Made by a program: the position numbers and the translations under genes | Part shown: piece by piece, positions 28,137-37,661 of the stretch | How the letters are laid out: every line of letters starts with the position of its first letter | Position numbering within the stretch: position 1 is the stretch's first letter | Source of the DNA: Pseudoxanthomonas koreensis_A | Lineage (GTDB): Bacteria > Pseudomonadota > Gammaproteobacteria > Xanthomonadales > Xanthomonadaceae | Length of the DNA stretch: 64,000 bases | Assembly (NCBI RefSeq): GCF_041890415.1 | Contig: NZ_CP169056.1 | Location: 2,914,001-2,978,000, forward strand | Direction: 5' to 3' | Notes under the pieces: generated by a model | Told to the model about the DNA's origin: nothing | The model's input: only the letters and a program-made list of their open reading frames with translations | Databases searched by the model: none

Positions 28137-31100
28137 ATGATTGCCCGACTCGCCCCGCACGAGGCCCTGCCCGCACGCTATCGCGCCTTCCTGGACGCGC
28201 TGCGCGCGCGTGGCTTCGAAGGCGGGATCGACGACGGCCACGACGCGCGCACGGTGTTCTCCACCGACAACTCCATCTACCAGCGCTTCCCGCAGGCGGC
28301 GGTGTTCCCGCGCCATGCCGCGGACGTGCAGAAGGTAGCCGCGCTTGCGGCCGAGCCGGAGTACCGGCAGATCGTGCTGGCCGCGCGCGGCGGCGGCACC
28401 GGCACCAACGGCCAGTCGCTGACCGAAGGCGTGGTGGTGGATTTGTCGCGGCACATGAACGCGATCCTGGAGATCGATGTCGAAGGCCGCTGGGCGCGGG
28501 TCCAGCCGGGCGTGGTCAAGGACCAGCTCAACGCGGCATTGCGCGCGCACGGGCTGTTCTTCGCCCCGGAACTGTCCACCTCCAACCGCGCCACCATCGG
28601 CGGGATGATCAACACCGACGCCAGCGGCCAGGGCAGTTGCACCTACGGCAAGACCCGCGACCACGTGCTGGCCCTGGATACCGTGCTGCTGGGCGGCCAG
28701 CGCATCCACACCACGCCGCTGGATGAGGCGGCGCTTGCGCGCACCGTGTCCGGCCAGGACGAGGCCGCGCGCCTGCACCGGCAGATGCTGGCGCTGCACC
28801 AGGAGTACGACGCGCGGGTGCAGGCCGGCTTCCCGCGGCTCAACCGCTGCCTCACCGGCTACGACCTGGTGCACCTGCGCGATGGCCACGGCCGTTTCGA
28901 CCTCAACAGCCTGCTGTGCGGCTCGGAAGGCTCGCTGGGCTTCATCGTCGAGGCGCGGCTGAACGTGCTGCCGATCCCGCGGCACCGGCGCCTGGTCAAC
29001 GTCTCCTATGCCGGCTTCATGGATGCGCTGCGCGATGCGCGCGCACTGATGGCGCTGTCGCCGATCTCGATCGAGACGGTGGATTCCACCGTGCTTGGCC
29101 TGGCCCGCGAGGACATCGTCTGGCACCAGGTTGGCCGCTTCTTCCCCGACAGCGGCCAAGCCGCGGTGCTGGGCATCAACCTGGTGGAGTTCAACGGCGA
29201 TGACCTGGACGCGCTGGAGCGCCAGGTCGCCGCCTTCCTCGCACACCTGGCGCAGGACACCTCGGTGCAGCGCCTGGGCTACACGGTGGCGGCCGACGCC
29301 GCCTCGGTGACCCAGGTCTATGCCATGCGCAAGCGCGCGGTGGGCCTGCTGGGCAACGTGCATGGCGAGGCACGGCCGCAGCCGTTCGTGGAGGATGCGG
29401 CGGTGCCGCCGGAAGCGCTGCCCGAATTCATCGCCGAGTTCCGTGCGCTGCTGGACAGCCACCGCCTGGAGTACGGCATGTTCGGCCACGTCGATGCCGG
29501 CGTGCTGCACGTGCGCCCGGCGCTGGACATGAAGCAGCCGGCACAGGCCGCGCTGGTGCGGCCGATCTCCGACGCGGTGGCCGCGCTTGCGCGCAAGCAC
29601 GGCGGGCTGCTGTGGGGCGAACACGGCAAGGGCGTGCGCTCGGAATACGCCCCGGCGTTCTTCGGCGAGCTGTACCCGGCGCTGCAGGCGGTCAAGCAGG
29701 CATTCGACCCGTACAACCAGCTCAACCCCGGCAAGATCGCCACGCCCGCCGATGCCCCCGGCGCTGCGCTGCTGCGGATCGACGAGGTCGCCATGCGCGG
29801 CCAGTACGACCGCCAGATCGATCCGCGCGCCTGGGCCGAGTACGGCGCAGCGGTGCACTGCAACGGCAACGGCGCCTGCTACAACTACGACTACGACGAC
29901 CCGATGTGCCCGTCGTGGAAGGCCACCCGCGATCGCCGGCACTCGCCCAAGGGGCGTGCGGCGCTGGTGCGCGAGTGGCTGCGGTTGCAGGCGCGCGCCG
30001 GGGTGGACCTGGTCCAGGCCACCGCGCGGTTGCGTGCCGGCACCTCGCCGCTGCGCTGGCTGGCACGGCTGCGCAACAGCCTGGGCCGGCGCATGGGCGA
30101 GCCGGACTTTTCGCACGAGGTGTTCGAGGCCATGTCCGGCTGCCTGGCGTGCAAGTCGTGCGCGGGGCAGTGCCCGGTGAAGGTGGACATCCCCGACGTG
30201 CGCTCGCGCTTCCTGGAGATGTACCACGCCCGCTACCTGCGGCCATTGAAGGACTACCTGATCGGCTCGCTGGAGTTCAGCGTGCCGACCATGGCGCGGG
30301 TGCCGTGGCTGTACAACGGCGCGTTGCGCCTGCCGCCGGTGCGCTGGCTGATGCGGGTGGGTGCGGGCATGGTGGACAGCCCGCCGCTGAGCCGGATCGA
30401 TCCACGCCCTGCGCTGCGTCGGTGGCAGGTCGAAACGGCCACCCCGGAGCTGCTGGCCGCGATGCCGGCCGATGCCCGCGCGCGCTGCGTGGTGCTGGTG
30501 CAGGATGCGTTCACCCGCTACTTCGAGACCGCGCTGCTGGTGGACACGGTGGAGCTGTTCTCGCGGCTGGGCTTCCGGGTGCTGCTGGCGCCGTTCATGC
30601 CCAATGGCAAGCCGCTGCAGGTGCTGGGCTTCCTGGGCGCGTTCGAGAAGGTGGCGCGGCGCAATGCGGCCATGCTCAACGCGCTGGCCGCGCAGGGCGT
30701 GCCGCTGGTCGGGCTGGACCCGGCCATGACCCTGGCCTACCGCCACGAGTACCGCAAGCTGCTGGGCGCCGATGCTCCGCCGGTGCTGCTGCCGCAGGAA
30801 TGGCTGGTCGATGTCCTGCCGGTGGCGGCCACCACCCCTGCCGGCAGCCAGGCCGATGCGCGCTTCAAGCTGCTGGTGCATTGCACCGAGCAGACCAACG
30901 CACCGGCCCAGGCGGCGCTGTGGCCGCAGGTGTTCCGGCGCCTCGGACTGGAGCTGGCGATGGTGCCGACCGGCTGCTGCGGCATGTCCGGCACCTATGG
31001 CCACGAAGCGGCCAACGTGGCGACCTCCGAGCGCATCTTCGACCTGTCCTGGGGCCCGGCCATTGCCACGCACGGTGGCCAGCACCGGTTGCTGGCCAAT

Positions 31101-31211
31101 GGCTATTCCTGCCGCACCCAGGCCCGGCGCTTTGCCGGGGCCAGCCTGGCCCATCCGCTGCAGGCCATCGTCCAGCACCTGCGCGCGTTGCCGGCGCAGT
31201 CGCGGGAGTGA
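28137..31211 (+). CDS. FAD/Fe-S dehydrogenase, YdiJ-like (D-2-hydroxyacid dehydrogenase)
   Basis: This 1024-residue fusion has three parts. An N-terminal FAD-binding PCMH domain carries ARGGGTGTNGQSLTEG (about residues 82-98). A FAD-oxidase C-terminal domain follows. Then comes a ferredoxin-like part with GCLACKSCAGQCPVKVDIP near residue 667 and CCG-type cysteine regions near 920-950 (HCTEQTN, PTGCCGMSGTYGHE). The layout is that of E. coli YdiJ and related D-lactate/D-2-hydroxyglutarate dehydrogenases. The start at 28137 gives the family N-terminus. Confidence 0.9.
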   Translation: MIARLAPHEALPARYRAFLDALRARGFEGGIDDGHDARTVFSTDNSIYQRFPQAAVFPRHAADVQKVAALAAEPEYRQIVLAARGGGTGTNGQSLTEGVVVDLSRHMNAILEIDVEGRWARVQPGVVKDQLNAALRAHGLFFAPELSTSNRATIGGMINTDASGQGSCTYGKTRDHVLALDTVLLGGQRIHTTPLDEAALARTVSGQDEAARLHRQMLALHQEYDARVQAGFPRLNRCLTGYDLVHLRDGHGRFDLNSLLCGSEGSLGFIVEARLNVLPIPRHRRLVNVSYAGFMDALRDARALMALSPISIETVDSTVLGLAREDIVWHQVGRFFPDSGQAAVLGINLVEFNGDDLDALERQVAAFLAHLAQDTSVQRLGYTVAADAASVTQVYAMRKRAVGLLGNVHGEARPQPFVEDAAVPPEALPEFIAEFRALLDSHRLEYGMFGHVDAGVLHVRPALDMKQPAQAALVRPISDAVAALARKHGGLLWGEHGKGVRSEYAPAFFGELYPALQAVKQAFDPYNQLNPGKIATPADAPGAALLRIDEVAMRGQYDRQIDPRAWAEYGAAVHCNGNGACYNYDYDDPMCPSWKATRDRRHSPKGRAALVREWLRLQARAGVDLVQATARLRAGTSPLRWLARLRNSLGRRMGEPDFSHEVFEAMSGCLACKSCAGQCPVKVDIPDVRSRFLEMYHARYLRPLKDYLIGSLEFSVPTMARVPWLYNGALRLPPVRWLMRVGAGMVDSPPLSRIDPRPALRRWQVETATPELLAAMPADARARCVVLVQDAFTRYFETALLVDTVELFSRLGFRVLLAPFMPNGKPLQVLGFLGAFEKVARRNAAMLNALAAQGVPLVGLDPAMTLAYRHEYRKLLGADAPPVLLPQEWLVDVLPVAATTPAGSQADARFKLLVHCTEQTNAPAQAALWPQVFRRLGLELAMVPTGCCGMSGTYGHEAANVATSERIFDLSWGPAIATHGGQHRLLANGYSCRTQARRFAGASLAHPLQAIVQHLRALPAQSRE

Positions 31212-31511
31212 GGGATGTTCGCGGCCTCGCTGCCTGAGACGGAGGGGCGGGAGGCAGCGCACCACACCGTGTCGCGATCATCGGCCGCCGCATGCAGGAG
31301 CCGGTCTTGCCGGCGACCCGGCGCAGGCTGCGGCATCGCCACACACCACCCCGCACAGAGGTCGCCGGCGAGGCCGGCTCCTACAAAAAGCGTCGCAGCA
31401 CTGCGTCCGCATCCCCGGGCACCAGGGCACAACCACGAAAAAGGCCCGGCATGTGCCGGGCCTTTCTTTGCCGATCAATGCGGGCGGTGAACATCCGGCC
31501 CGCTGCGTTCC
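31212..31511. repeat. Intergenic region with a REP-like pair and a terminator
   Basis: No gene is seen in this 300 bp. Two arms of the GTAGGAGCCGG repeat, 31291-31318 and 31360-31385, face each other around a 41 bp spacer. A hairpin, AAGGCCCGGCA / TGCCGGGCCTT (31440-31465), with A and T flanks can terminate both converging genes. Confidence 0.8.
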
Positions 31512-32714
31512 TCAGCCGCGGCTGACCGTGGCCACGGCCTGGGCCACGTAATCCAGGTTGCCCTGGTTGAGCGCGGCCACGCAGATGCGGCCGGTGCCTA
31601 CCGCGTAGATGCCGAACTCGTCGCGCAGGCGGTCCACCTGCGGCCGGCTCAGGCCCGAGTACGAGAACATGCCGGCCTGCTGGTCGATGAAGCCGAACTC
31701 CGGCGCGCCGTGCGCGGCCAGCTTCTCCACCAGCCCGGCGCGCAGGGCGTGGATGCGGGTGCGCATCTGGCCCAGTTCTTCTTCCCACAGTGCGCGCAGC
31801 TCGGCGCTGCCAAGCACCCCGGCCACCAGCGCGGCGCCATGGGTGGACGGGCTGGAGTAGATGGTGCGGATGATGCGCTTGATCTGCGACTGCACCGCCT
31901 TGGCCTGGTCGGCGCTGGGGGCCACCACGGTCAGCGCGCCGACGCGCTCGCCATACAGCGAGAACGACTTGGAGTACGAGCTGGCCACGATGAAGGAATC
32001 GATGCCCGCCTCCACCAGCACGCCGATGGCCGCCGCGTCTTCGGCAATGCCCTTGTCGAAGCCCTGGTAGGCCATGTCCACGAACGGGAACAGCTCGCGC
32101 TCGCGCAGCACCTGCGCCACCTGCTTCCACTGGCCGACGGTGAGGTCGGCACCGGTGGGGTTGTGGCAGCACGCGTGCAGCAGCACGGTGGTACCCGGCT
32201 GCAGCTTGCCCAGGTCGGCGAGCATGCCGTCGAAGTCCACGCCGTGGCTGGCCGCGTCGAAATAGGTGTAGTCCACCACATCGAAGCCGGCGGCCGAGAA
32301 CACCGCGCGGTGGTTTTCCCAGCTCGGGTTGCTCAGGGCCAGGATGGCGTGCGGCAGCAGCTTGCGCAGCAGTTCGGCGCCCACGCGCAGCGCGCCCGAA
32401 CCGCCCACGGTCTGGGTGGTGGCCACGCGGCCGGCGGCCAGCAGCGGCGACTCCTTGCCGAACAGCAGCTCGCGGGTGGCCTGGGTGTAGGCGGCCAGGC
32501 CGTCGATCGGCAGGTAGCCGCGCGGGCGGTTGGCCGCGGCCAGCGCGTGTTCGACCTGCTGCACGGCCTTGAGCAGCGGGATCCGCCCCTGTTCGTCGTA
32601 ATAGATGCCCACGCCCAGGTTGACCTTGGTGGCGCGGTTGTCGGCGTTGTACGCCTCGGTCAGGCCCAGGATCGGATCACCGGGGACCAGTTCGACGTCG
32701 GAGAAGAAGGACAC
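31512..32714 (-). CDS. Aromatic amino acid / aspartate aminotransferase (class I)
   Basis: A PLP-dependent transaminase of 400 residues. From a GTG at 32714 it reads MSFFSDVELVPGDPILGLTE, the usual N-terminus of TyrB/AspC-type enzymes. The PLP lysine is in SSYSKSFSLYGERVG and the carboxylate-binding arginine in the final FGIYAVGTGRICVAALN part. No in-frame ATG fits and no strong ribosome site is seen before the GTG. Confidence 0.92.
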   Translation of the reverse strand: MSFFSDVELVPGDPILGLTEAYNADNRATKVNLGVGIYYDEQGRIPLLKAVQQVEHALAAANRPRGYLPIDGLAAYTQATRELLFGKESPLLAAGRVATTQTVGGSGALRVGAELLRKLLPHAILALSNPSWENHRAVFSAAGFDVVDYTYFDAASHGVDFDGMLADLGKLQPGTTVLLHACCHNPTGADLTVGQWKQVAQVLRERELFPFVDMAYQGFDKGIAEDAAAIGVLVEAGIDSFIVASSYSKSFSLYGERVGALTVVAPSADQAKAVQSQIKRIIRTIYSSPSTHGAALVAGVLGSAELRALWEEELGQMRTRIHALRAGLVEKLAAHGAPEFGFIDQQAGMFSYSGLSRPQVDRLRDEFGIYAVGTGRICVAALNQGNLDYVAQAVATVSRG

Positions 32715-32875
32715 GGCTTGGCTCTGTGTAGTGGGATGGGGGTTGGCAGGTGTCGGAACACGCGGCTGCGGTGCGCCTGCAAACCGTCCAATCGTAGCAG
32801 CCCCAAGGGCTGGCCTCGACGGTTTCCGCTGTGACCGCGGCTGGCCCGGGCGGCCCTGCCGTGCGGAATTGGCGC

Positions 32876-34999
32876 CTACGGCAGCCACTCCAGGCCCAGC
32901 AGCAGGCTGCGGCCGGGGCCGGGTTCGTAATAGCGGCCATTGCCCTCGTTGACGATGACCGAGCCCACGTGGCGGCGATCCAGCAGGTTGCCCACGCGCA
33001 GCAGCCCGCGCAGGGTGCCGCGGGCGTACCGCCAGTCGCGGCTGGCCTGCAGGTGCAGCAGGGCGTGGCCCGGTGCCGAGGCGAGGCCGCGGTCGTCCAC
33101 GTTGACCGCACTGGCGCCGGCCAGCTCCAGCGCCGTGCGCCACTGGCCCCCATCCCAGTCCAGGCGCAGCAGCCCGTGCCGACGCGGCAGGCCGGGGATG
33201 CGGGCACCGGCCGGCACCACCGCATTGGGCACCGTGCAGCCGGCCCCGGCACAGAACGGGAAGCCGTCGCGGAAGCGGGCATCCAGCCAGGTGCCGGCCA
33301 GTTGCACGCCCAGGCGCCCGCGGCGCGCCTGCGCGCTCAGCTCCAGGCCCTGGCGGCGCGCATGACCGGCGTTGCGATAGCTGCTGCGCCCGCCGCTGTT
33401 GCGTGCCACCGCCAGTTCGTCGCGCGTGTCCGCGCGGAACAGCGCCGCTTCCAGCTGCGCGTTGGCAGAAGGCGAGCGCCACTTGGCGCCCAGCTCCAGG
33501 TTGTCGCTCACCGCCGGACGCAGCTCCAGCGCCAGCCCGCCGCGGCCATCGGCGCGGTAGGCCAGTTCGTTGAAGGTGGGTGTTTCGAAGCCGCGCCCGG
33601 CCGACACGTACAGGCGCAGGTCCGGGCCGGGCGCGAAGGTCACCCCGGCCACCGGAGTCACTTGCGAATAGTCCACCCGGCCGCTGTCGTCCGGGTTGGC
33701 GGTGGTGATGTAGCGGTCGTGCGAACGGAAGCGCACCCGGCTGTGGCGCGCGCCGGCCTGCAGCCACCAGCGCGGCGTCATCCGCCACCACGCCTGTGCG
33801 TACTGGTCCATGCTGGACACCACATCGTCCTGGTCGCGGCGCAGTGCACCGCGCACGCCCAGGCGCGCACCGTCGAAGTTCTCGTAGCCGCGGCGGTGCT
33901 GGTCCTGGCGCTCGGCGCTGGCGCCCACGGTCAGTTCCAGGTTGCCGTCGCCCCATTGCCAGGTGGCGCGCGCGTCCATGCCGCCATAGCCGCTGTCCAG
34001 GTCGATCACGCCGCCGCCGCTGAGCGGGCTGGCCTGCGCGGCCACCGGCACTGCCAGGAACTGGGTCACCGTGCGCTGGCCGCCGTAGGCGGTCGCATGC
34101 ACGGTTGCGGTGGACCCCAGCGGCTGGCGCCAGTGCGCACCCAGCTGGCCTTGGCGCACCGACTTGCGGGTGTCGTACTGCAATGCCTGCGGCGTGGCCT
34201 GGCGCGGGTTGGCGCGCCACTGTGCCCGGTCCAGCCCGAGCGGATCCTGCGCGTCCGGCGCATCAAGCAGGTTGCCAACCAGCTTCAGCTCGCCGCCGTC
34301 GCGCAGCGCGTGCGAAAGGCGTGCGTCGAGCAGGGTGCGGCGCGCAGCCGAATGGTCGCGATAGCCATCGGTGTCCAGCCGCCAGGCCGACACGCGATAG
34401 CCGGTGGCCTGGTCCTGGCTGCCGCCATCCAGGCGCAGGCTGGCGGTGCGGGTGGCGTGGCTGGCGCCGCTCAGGTGCAGTTGCATCGACCCGGGGGCAT
34501 GGCCCTGAGCGGTCCACAACTGGACCACGCCGCCGGAAGAATTGCCGTGCAGCGCCGAGAACGGGCCGCGGATCACCTCGATGCGGTCGCCTGCGGCCAG
34601 GGCGAAGTGCGAGAGCTGGCCCTGGCCATCGGGCATGGTTGCCGGGATGCCGTCGCTGTACAGGCGCACGCCGCGCACGCCGAAGGTGGCGCGCGCGCCG
34701 AAGCCGCGGATCGACAGCTGGGTGTCCTGGGCCAGGTTCTGGCGTTCGCGCACCAGTACCCCCGGCACGCTGCCCAGCGCCTGCGGCAGGCTGGCCCGCG
34801 CCCACGGGTCTGCGCGCAGGTCCACCACATCCAGCGAGGCCGGCAGGTCGAAGGCCGCCACCGATTCGACCCGTGCACTCACCGACACCGTGGGCAGGGT
34901 GGTCGGGGCGTCGGCGGCGAAGGCCAGCGTGGGCAGGGCAACGGGGCACGCCAGCAGCAGGCAGCTGGCCCATGGCCGGTGAAACGCGTTCAAAGGCAT
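32876..34999 (-). CDS. TonB-dependent outer-membrane receptor
   Basis: From the ATG at 34999 the product has 707 residues with a signal peptide ending TLAFAAD. A plug domain follows (LSIRGFGARATFGVRGVRLY, RIEVIRGPFSALHGNSSGG), then a 22-strand-type beta barrel. It most resembles siderophore/iron-type receptors. It ends in LEWLP rather than the usual terminal aromatic. In-frame ATGs further upstream would spoil the signal peptide. Confidence 0.9.
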   Translation of the reverse strand: MPLNAFHRPWASCLLLACPVALPTLAFAADAPTTLPTVSVSARVESVAAFDLPASLDVVDLRADPWARASLPQALGSVPGVLVRERQNLAQDTQLSIRGFGARATFGVRGVRLYSDGIPATMPDGQGQLSHFALAAGDRIEVIRGPFSALHGNSSGGVVQLWTAQGHAPGSMQLHLSGASHATRTASLRLDGGSQDQATGYRVSAWRLDTDGYRDHSAARRTLLDARLSHALRDGGELKLVGNLLDAPDAQDPLGLDRAQWRANPRQATPQALQYDTRKSVRQGQLGAHWRQPLGSTATVHATAYGGQRTVTQFLAVPVAAQASPLSGGGVIDLDSGYGGMDARATWQWGDGNLELTVGASAERQDQHRRGYENFDGARLGVRGALRRDQDDVVSSMDQYAQAWWRMTPRWWLQAGARHSRVRFRSHDRYITTANPDDSGRVDYSQVTPVAGVTFAPGPDLRLYVSAGRGFETPTFNELAYRADGRGGLALELRPAVSDNLELGAKWRSPSANAQLEAALFRADTRDELAVARNSGGRSSYRNAGHARRQGLELSAQARRGRLGVQLAGTWLDARFRDGFPFCAGAGCTVPNAVVPAGARIPGLPRRHGLLRLDWDGGQWRTALELAGASAVNVDDRGLASAPGHALLHLQASRDWRYARGTLRGLLRVGNLLDRRHVGSVIVNEGNGRYYEPGPGRSLLLGLEWLP

Positions 35000-35179
35000 G
35001 CCAACAGTATGCAGCCGCATGGCCGGCCAGCACGTGCAGGCGCGTGTTCCATGGCCATTGGTCATGTGCTTGTAGCCAACGGTTGCCACCGCAATGGCCC
35101 CGCATAACCCGGCCTTTATCCATCATTCCCGCACCCCGGCTCTGATTGGCGCGCAGGGGTTGCAACGCGAGGACGGACC

Positions 35180-36595
35180 ATGCGGATCACCATCATCGGA
35201 GCGGGCTTCACCGGCAGCGTGCTGGCCACCGAGCTGGCGCGGAACGCCCCGCCAGGGGTCGACCTGTGCCTGGTCGGCACGCCCGACGGCTATGGCCGCG
35301 GGGTGGCCTATGGCGAGGCCCGCCCCGAGCACCTGCTCAACGTGCGCGCGCGCGACCTGGGCGCCACCCACGACCAGCCGGGAGAATTCGCGCGCTGGCT
35401 CCACCTGACCCGGCGCGCCGAGGACAGCTTCCTGCCGCGGCTGGTCTACGGCGAATACCTGTACTCGCGCCTGCAGTCGGCCGCGCAGGTCTCGCTGGCC
35501 GGCTTCAACCAGGTCCAGCAGGAAGCGGTGGCAGTGGATCGCGAGGCCGGGGCGTTCCGGGTGACCCTGGCCGATGGCTCGGATTTCGTGACAGACCGGG
35601 TGGTGCTGGCGGTTGGCACCCTGCCGCCGCAGCGGCTGCAGGGCGTGGGCCCGCGCCTGCTGGTGGACCCGGCCTACGTGGCCTGGCCCTGGCAGCGCAA
35701 CCTGCGCGGCACCGACGCCCTGGCCACGGTGCCGCACGCGGTGCGGGTGCTGGTGGTGGGGACCGGACTGACCATGGCCGACACCGTGGTGACCCTGCGC
35801 CGGCGCGGCCACTCCGGGCCGATTACCGCCCTGTCCCGCCACGGGCTGCTGCCGCAACCGCACCTGGCCGACTCCGGCCCGGAGATCGCCCTGCCGCCGG
35901 CGGTACTGCACGCCCTGGGCGCCGCCGACGTGCACCAGCTGCTGCGCGTACTGCGCAGCCTGCTGCCGGTGGTACCGGACTGGCGCGATCTGGTGGACGC
36001 GCTGCGTCCGCACCTGCAGGCCTACTGGAAGACCCTGCCCGACGCACAGCGCAGCCGCTTCCTGCGGCACCTGCGCTCGTACTGGGAAGCGGCACGCCAC
36101 CGGCTGGCTCCCGCCGTGCACGACGAGCTCCAGCAACAGATCAAGGAAGGCAGCCTGCGGGTACGTGCCGGGCGCCTGCTGCGCGCGCGCCGCGGCGAAA
36201 GCGCGGTGGAAGTGCTGGTCCGCGAGCGCGGACACGTGCATGCACTGGCCGAGCGCTACGACGTGCTGATCCGCGCCACCGGCCTGGATACCGACATCGA
36301 ATGCACCAGCCATCCCCTGATCGGCCAGCTGCGTGACGCAGGCACCATCGCTGCCGACCCGCACGGCCTGGGCGTGCAGGCCACGCCGCAGTTCGAGGTG
36401 CTGGACCGCCACGGTGCGCTGGTGCGCGGGCTGTACTGCCTTGGCCCGCTGTTGCGCGGCCAGCTGTGGGAGATCACCGCGGTGCCGGAACTGCGCCTGG
36501 CCGCGCGCCAGCTGGCCGAGCAGCTGCTGGCGCCCGCACCTGCGCGCAGCGTGCGCCAGATGGCACCGCGCACGCCGTCACGCCTGGCACTGTAG
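35180..36595 (+). CDS. FAD/NAD(P)-binding protein (YdhS/HpaB-like hydroxyacyl-CoA dehydrogenase-type family)
   Basis: The 471-residue protein opens with a dinucleotide fold ITIIGAGFTGSVLATELAR. It then has RPEHLLNVRARDLGATHDQPGEFARWL, the pattern of the FAD-NAD(P)-binding family that includes YdhS. A second Rossmann motif (VLVVGTGLTMADTVVTL) lies near residue 195. The reaction is unknown. Its TAG stop lies inside a GTAGGAGCC REP half-site. Confidence 0.8.
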   Translation: MRITIIGAGFTGSVLATELARNAPPGVDLCLVGTPDGYGRGVAYGEARPEHLLNVRARDLGATHDQPGEFARWLHLTRRAEDSFLPRLVYGEYLYSRLQSAAQVSLAGFNQVQQEAVAVDREAGAFRVTLADGSDFVTDRVVLAVGTLPPQRLQGVGPRLLVDPAYVAWPWQRNLRGTDALATVPHAVRVLVVGTGLTMADTVVTLRRRGHSGPITALSRHGLLPQPHLADSGPEIALPPAVLHALGAADVHQLLRVLRSLLPVVPDWRDLVDALRPHLQAYWKTLPDAQRSRFLRHLRSYWEAARHRLAPAVHDELQQQIKEGSLRVRAGRLLRARRGESAVEVLVRERGHVHALAERYDVLIRATGLDTDIECTSHPLIGQLRDAGTIAADPHGLGVQATPQFEVLDRHGALVRGLYCLGPLLRGQLWEITAVPELRLAARQLAEQLLAPAPARSVRQMAPRTPSRLAL

Positions 36596-36616
36596 GAGCC
36601 GGCCTCGCCGGCGACC
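36592..36616. repeat. Solo REP-like half-site overlapping a stop codon
   Basis: A single 25 bp arm of the GTAGGAGCCGG family lies between the FAD protein gene and phhA. Its first TAG is the stop codon of the upstream gene. It can fold on itself (GCCGGCCTCGCCGGC). Confidence 0.75.
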
Positions 36617-36627
36617 GCCCTCGCGCC

Positions 36628-37503
36628 TCAGGCGTCATCACCGTTGCCGGTGCCGCGCTGGAAGACCCGGTCATCGGCCAGCACCAGGCCAGGCGCAATT
36701 GCGGGCAGCCCGGCCAGGCGTGCGTAGATGGGCGCGAAGTCGGGCCTGGTGGCCTGGATCAGCTGCTCGAAGCTGTCGATCACGAAGTAGGTTTCCTGGT
36801 AGCTGTCGATGCGGTAGCCGGTGCGCATGATCCGCTCCAGGTCGAAGCCGACGTGGTTGGGCGCCGCGCTTTCCAGTGCATGCACCGACTCGCCACCGGA
36901 AGACACGATGCCCGCGCCGTAGATGCGCAGCTCACCGCGCTGGCGCACCAGCCCGAACTCCACCGTGTACCAGTACAGCCGGGCCAGGTTCTGCAGCGCC
37001 TCGGCACCCAGCCCATGCGCCTTGACCCCGCCGCGGCCATAGGCCTGCATGTAGTCGGCAAACATCGGGTCCATCAGCAGTGGCACGTGGCCGAACAGGT
37101 CGTGGAACAGGTCCGGCTCGGCGATGTAGTCGATCTGCTCCGGGCGCCGGATCCACCAGGTCACCGGGAAGCGCCGTGCTGCCAGGTGCTGGAAGAAATC
37201 CAGCTCGGGCAACAGCCCCTCCACCCCGACCAGTTGCCAGCCGGTGGCCTGGCCGAGCACCGCGTTGAGCTCGCGGTAACGCGGGATTGCCTGCGGGCTC
37301 ATCCCCATCACGTCCTGCGCCTGCAGGAACTCGTCGCACGCGCGCCCGGCCAGCAGTGCCCGCTGGCGCCGGTACAGCGTGCCCCAGGTGGTGTGGTCGG
37401 CAGCGTCGTAGTCGTCCCACGGCTGCTCGACGATGCCGGTGGCATACACCGGCACCTTGCCCTTGTCCGTGTGCAGGTTCTCGACGCGGCGCGGCGTGGA
37501 CAT
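36628..37503 (-). CDS. phhA: Phenylalanine 4-hydroxylase
   Basis: PhhA oxidises phenylalanine to tyrosine with tetrahydropterin and iron. The 291-residue protein starts MSTPRRVENLHTDKGKVPVY and carries the iron ligands in HDLFGHVPLL (two histidines) and in YWYTVEFGL (glutamate). It is the last backbone gene before the integron, transcribed in the same direction as the integrase. Confidence 0.96.
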   Translation of the reverse strand: MSTPRRVENLHTDKGKVPVYATGIVEQPWDDYDAADHTTWGTLYRRQRALLAGRACDEFLQAQDVMGMSPQAIPRYRELNAVLGQATGWQLVGVEGLLPELDFFQHLAARRFPVTWWIRRPEQIDYIAEPDLFHDLFGHVPLLMDPMFADYMQAYGRGGVKAHGLGAEALQNLARLYWYTVEFGLVRQRGELRIYGAGIVSSGGESVHALESAAPNHVGFDLERIMRTGYRIDSYQETYFVIDSFEQLIQATRPDFAPIYARLAGLPAIAPGLVLADDRVFQRGTGNGDDA

Positions 37504-37661
37504 GGCGGCCTCCGGAAGCAGGACCCGGCCGGGGCGGCCGGGCAATGGCGCAGGCACAGGATATCCCCCGCCGCCGAAGGGGCTGCGAACGCGCTGCGAA
37601 CAGGCGCCGGATATGTGCCCGGGCGCACGCTCCGCGTACCCGCGGGCTCCGTCCACAACGG

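Noticed and set aside
37504..37661. A further attachment site or gene between phhA and intI
   Set aside because: The 158 bp hold no repeat matching attI/attC cores and no frame of note.
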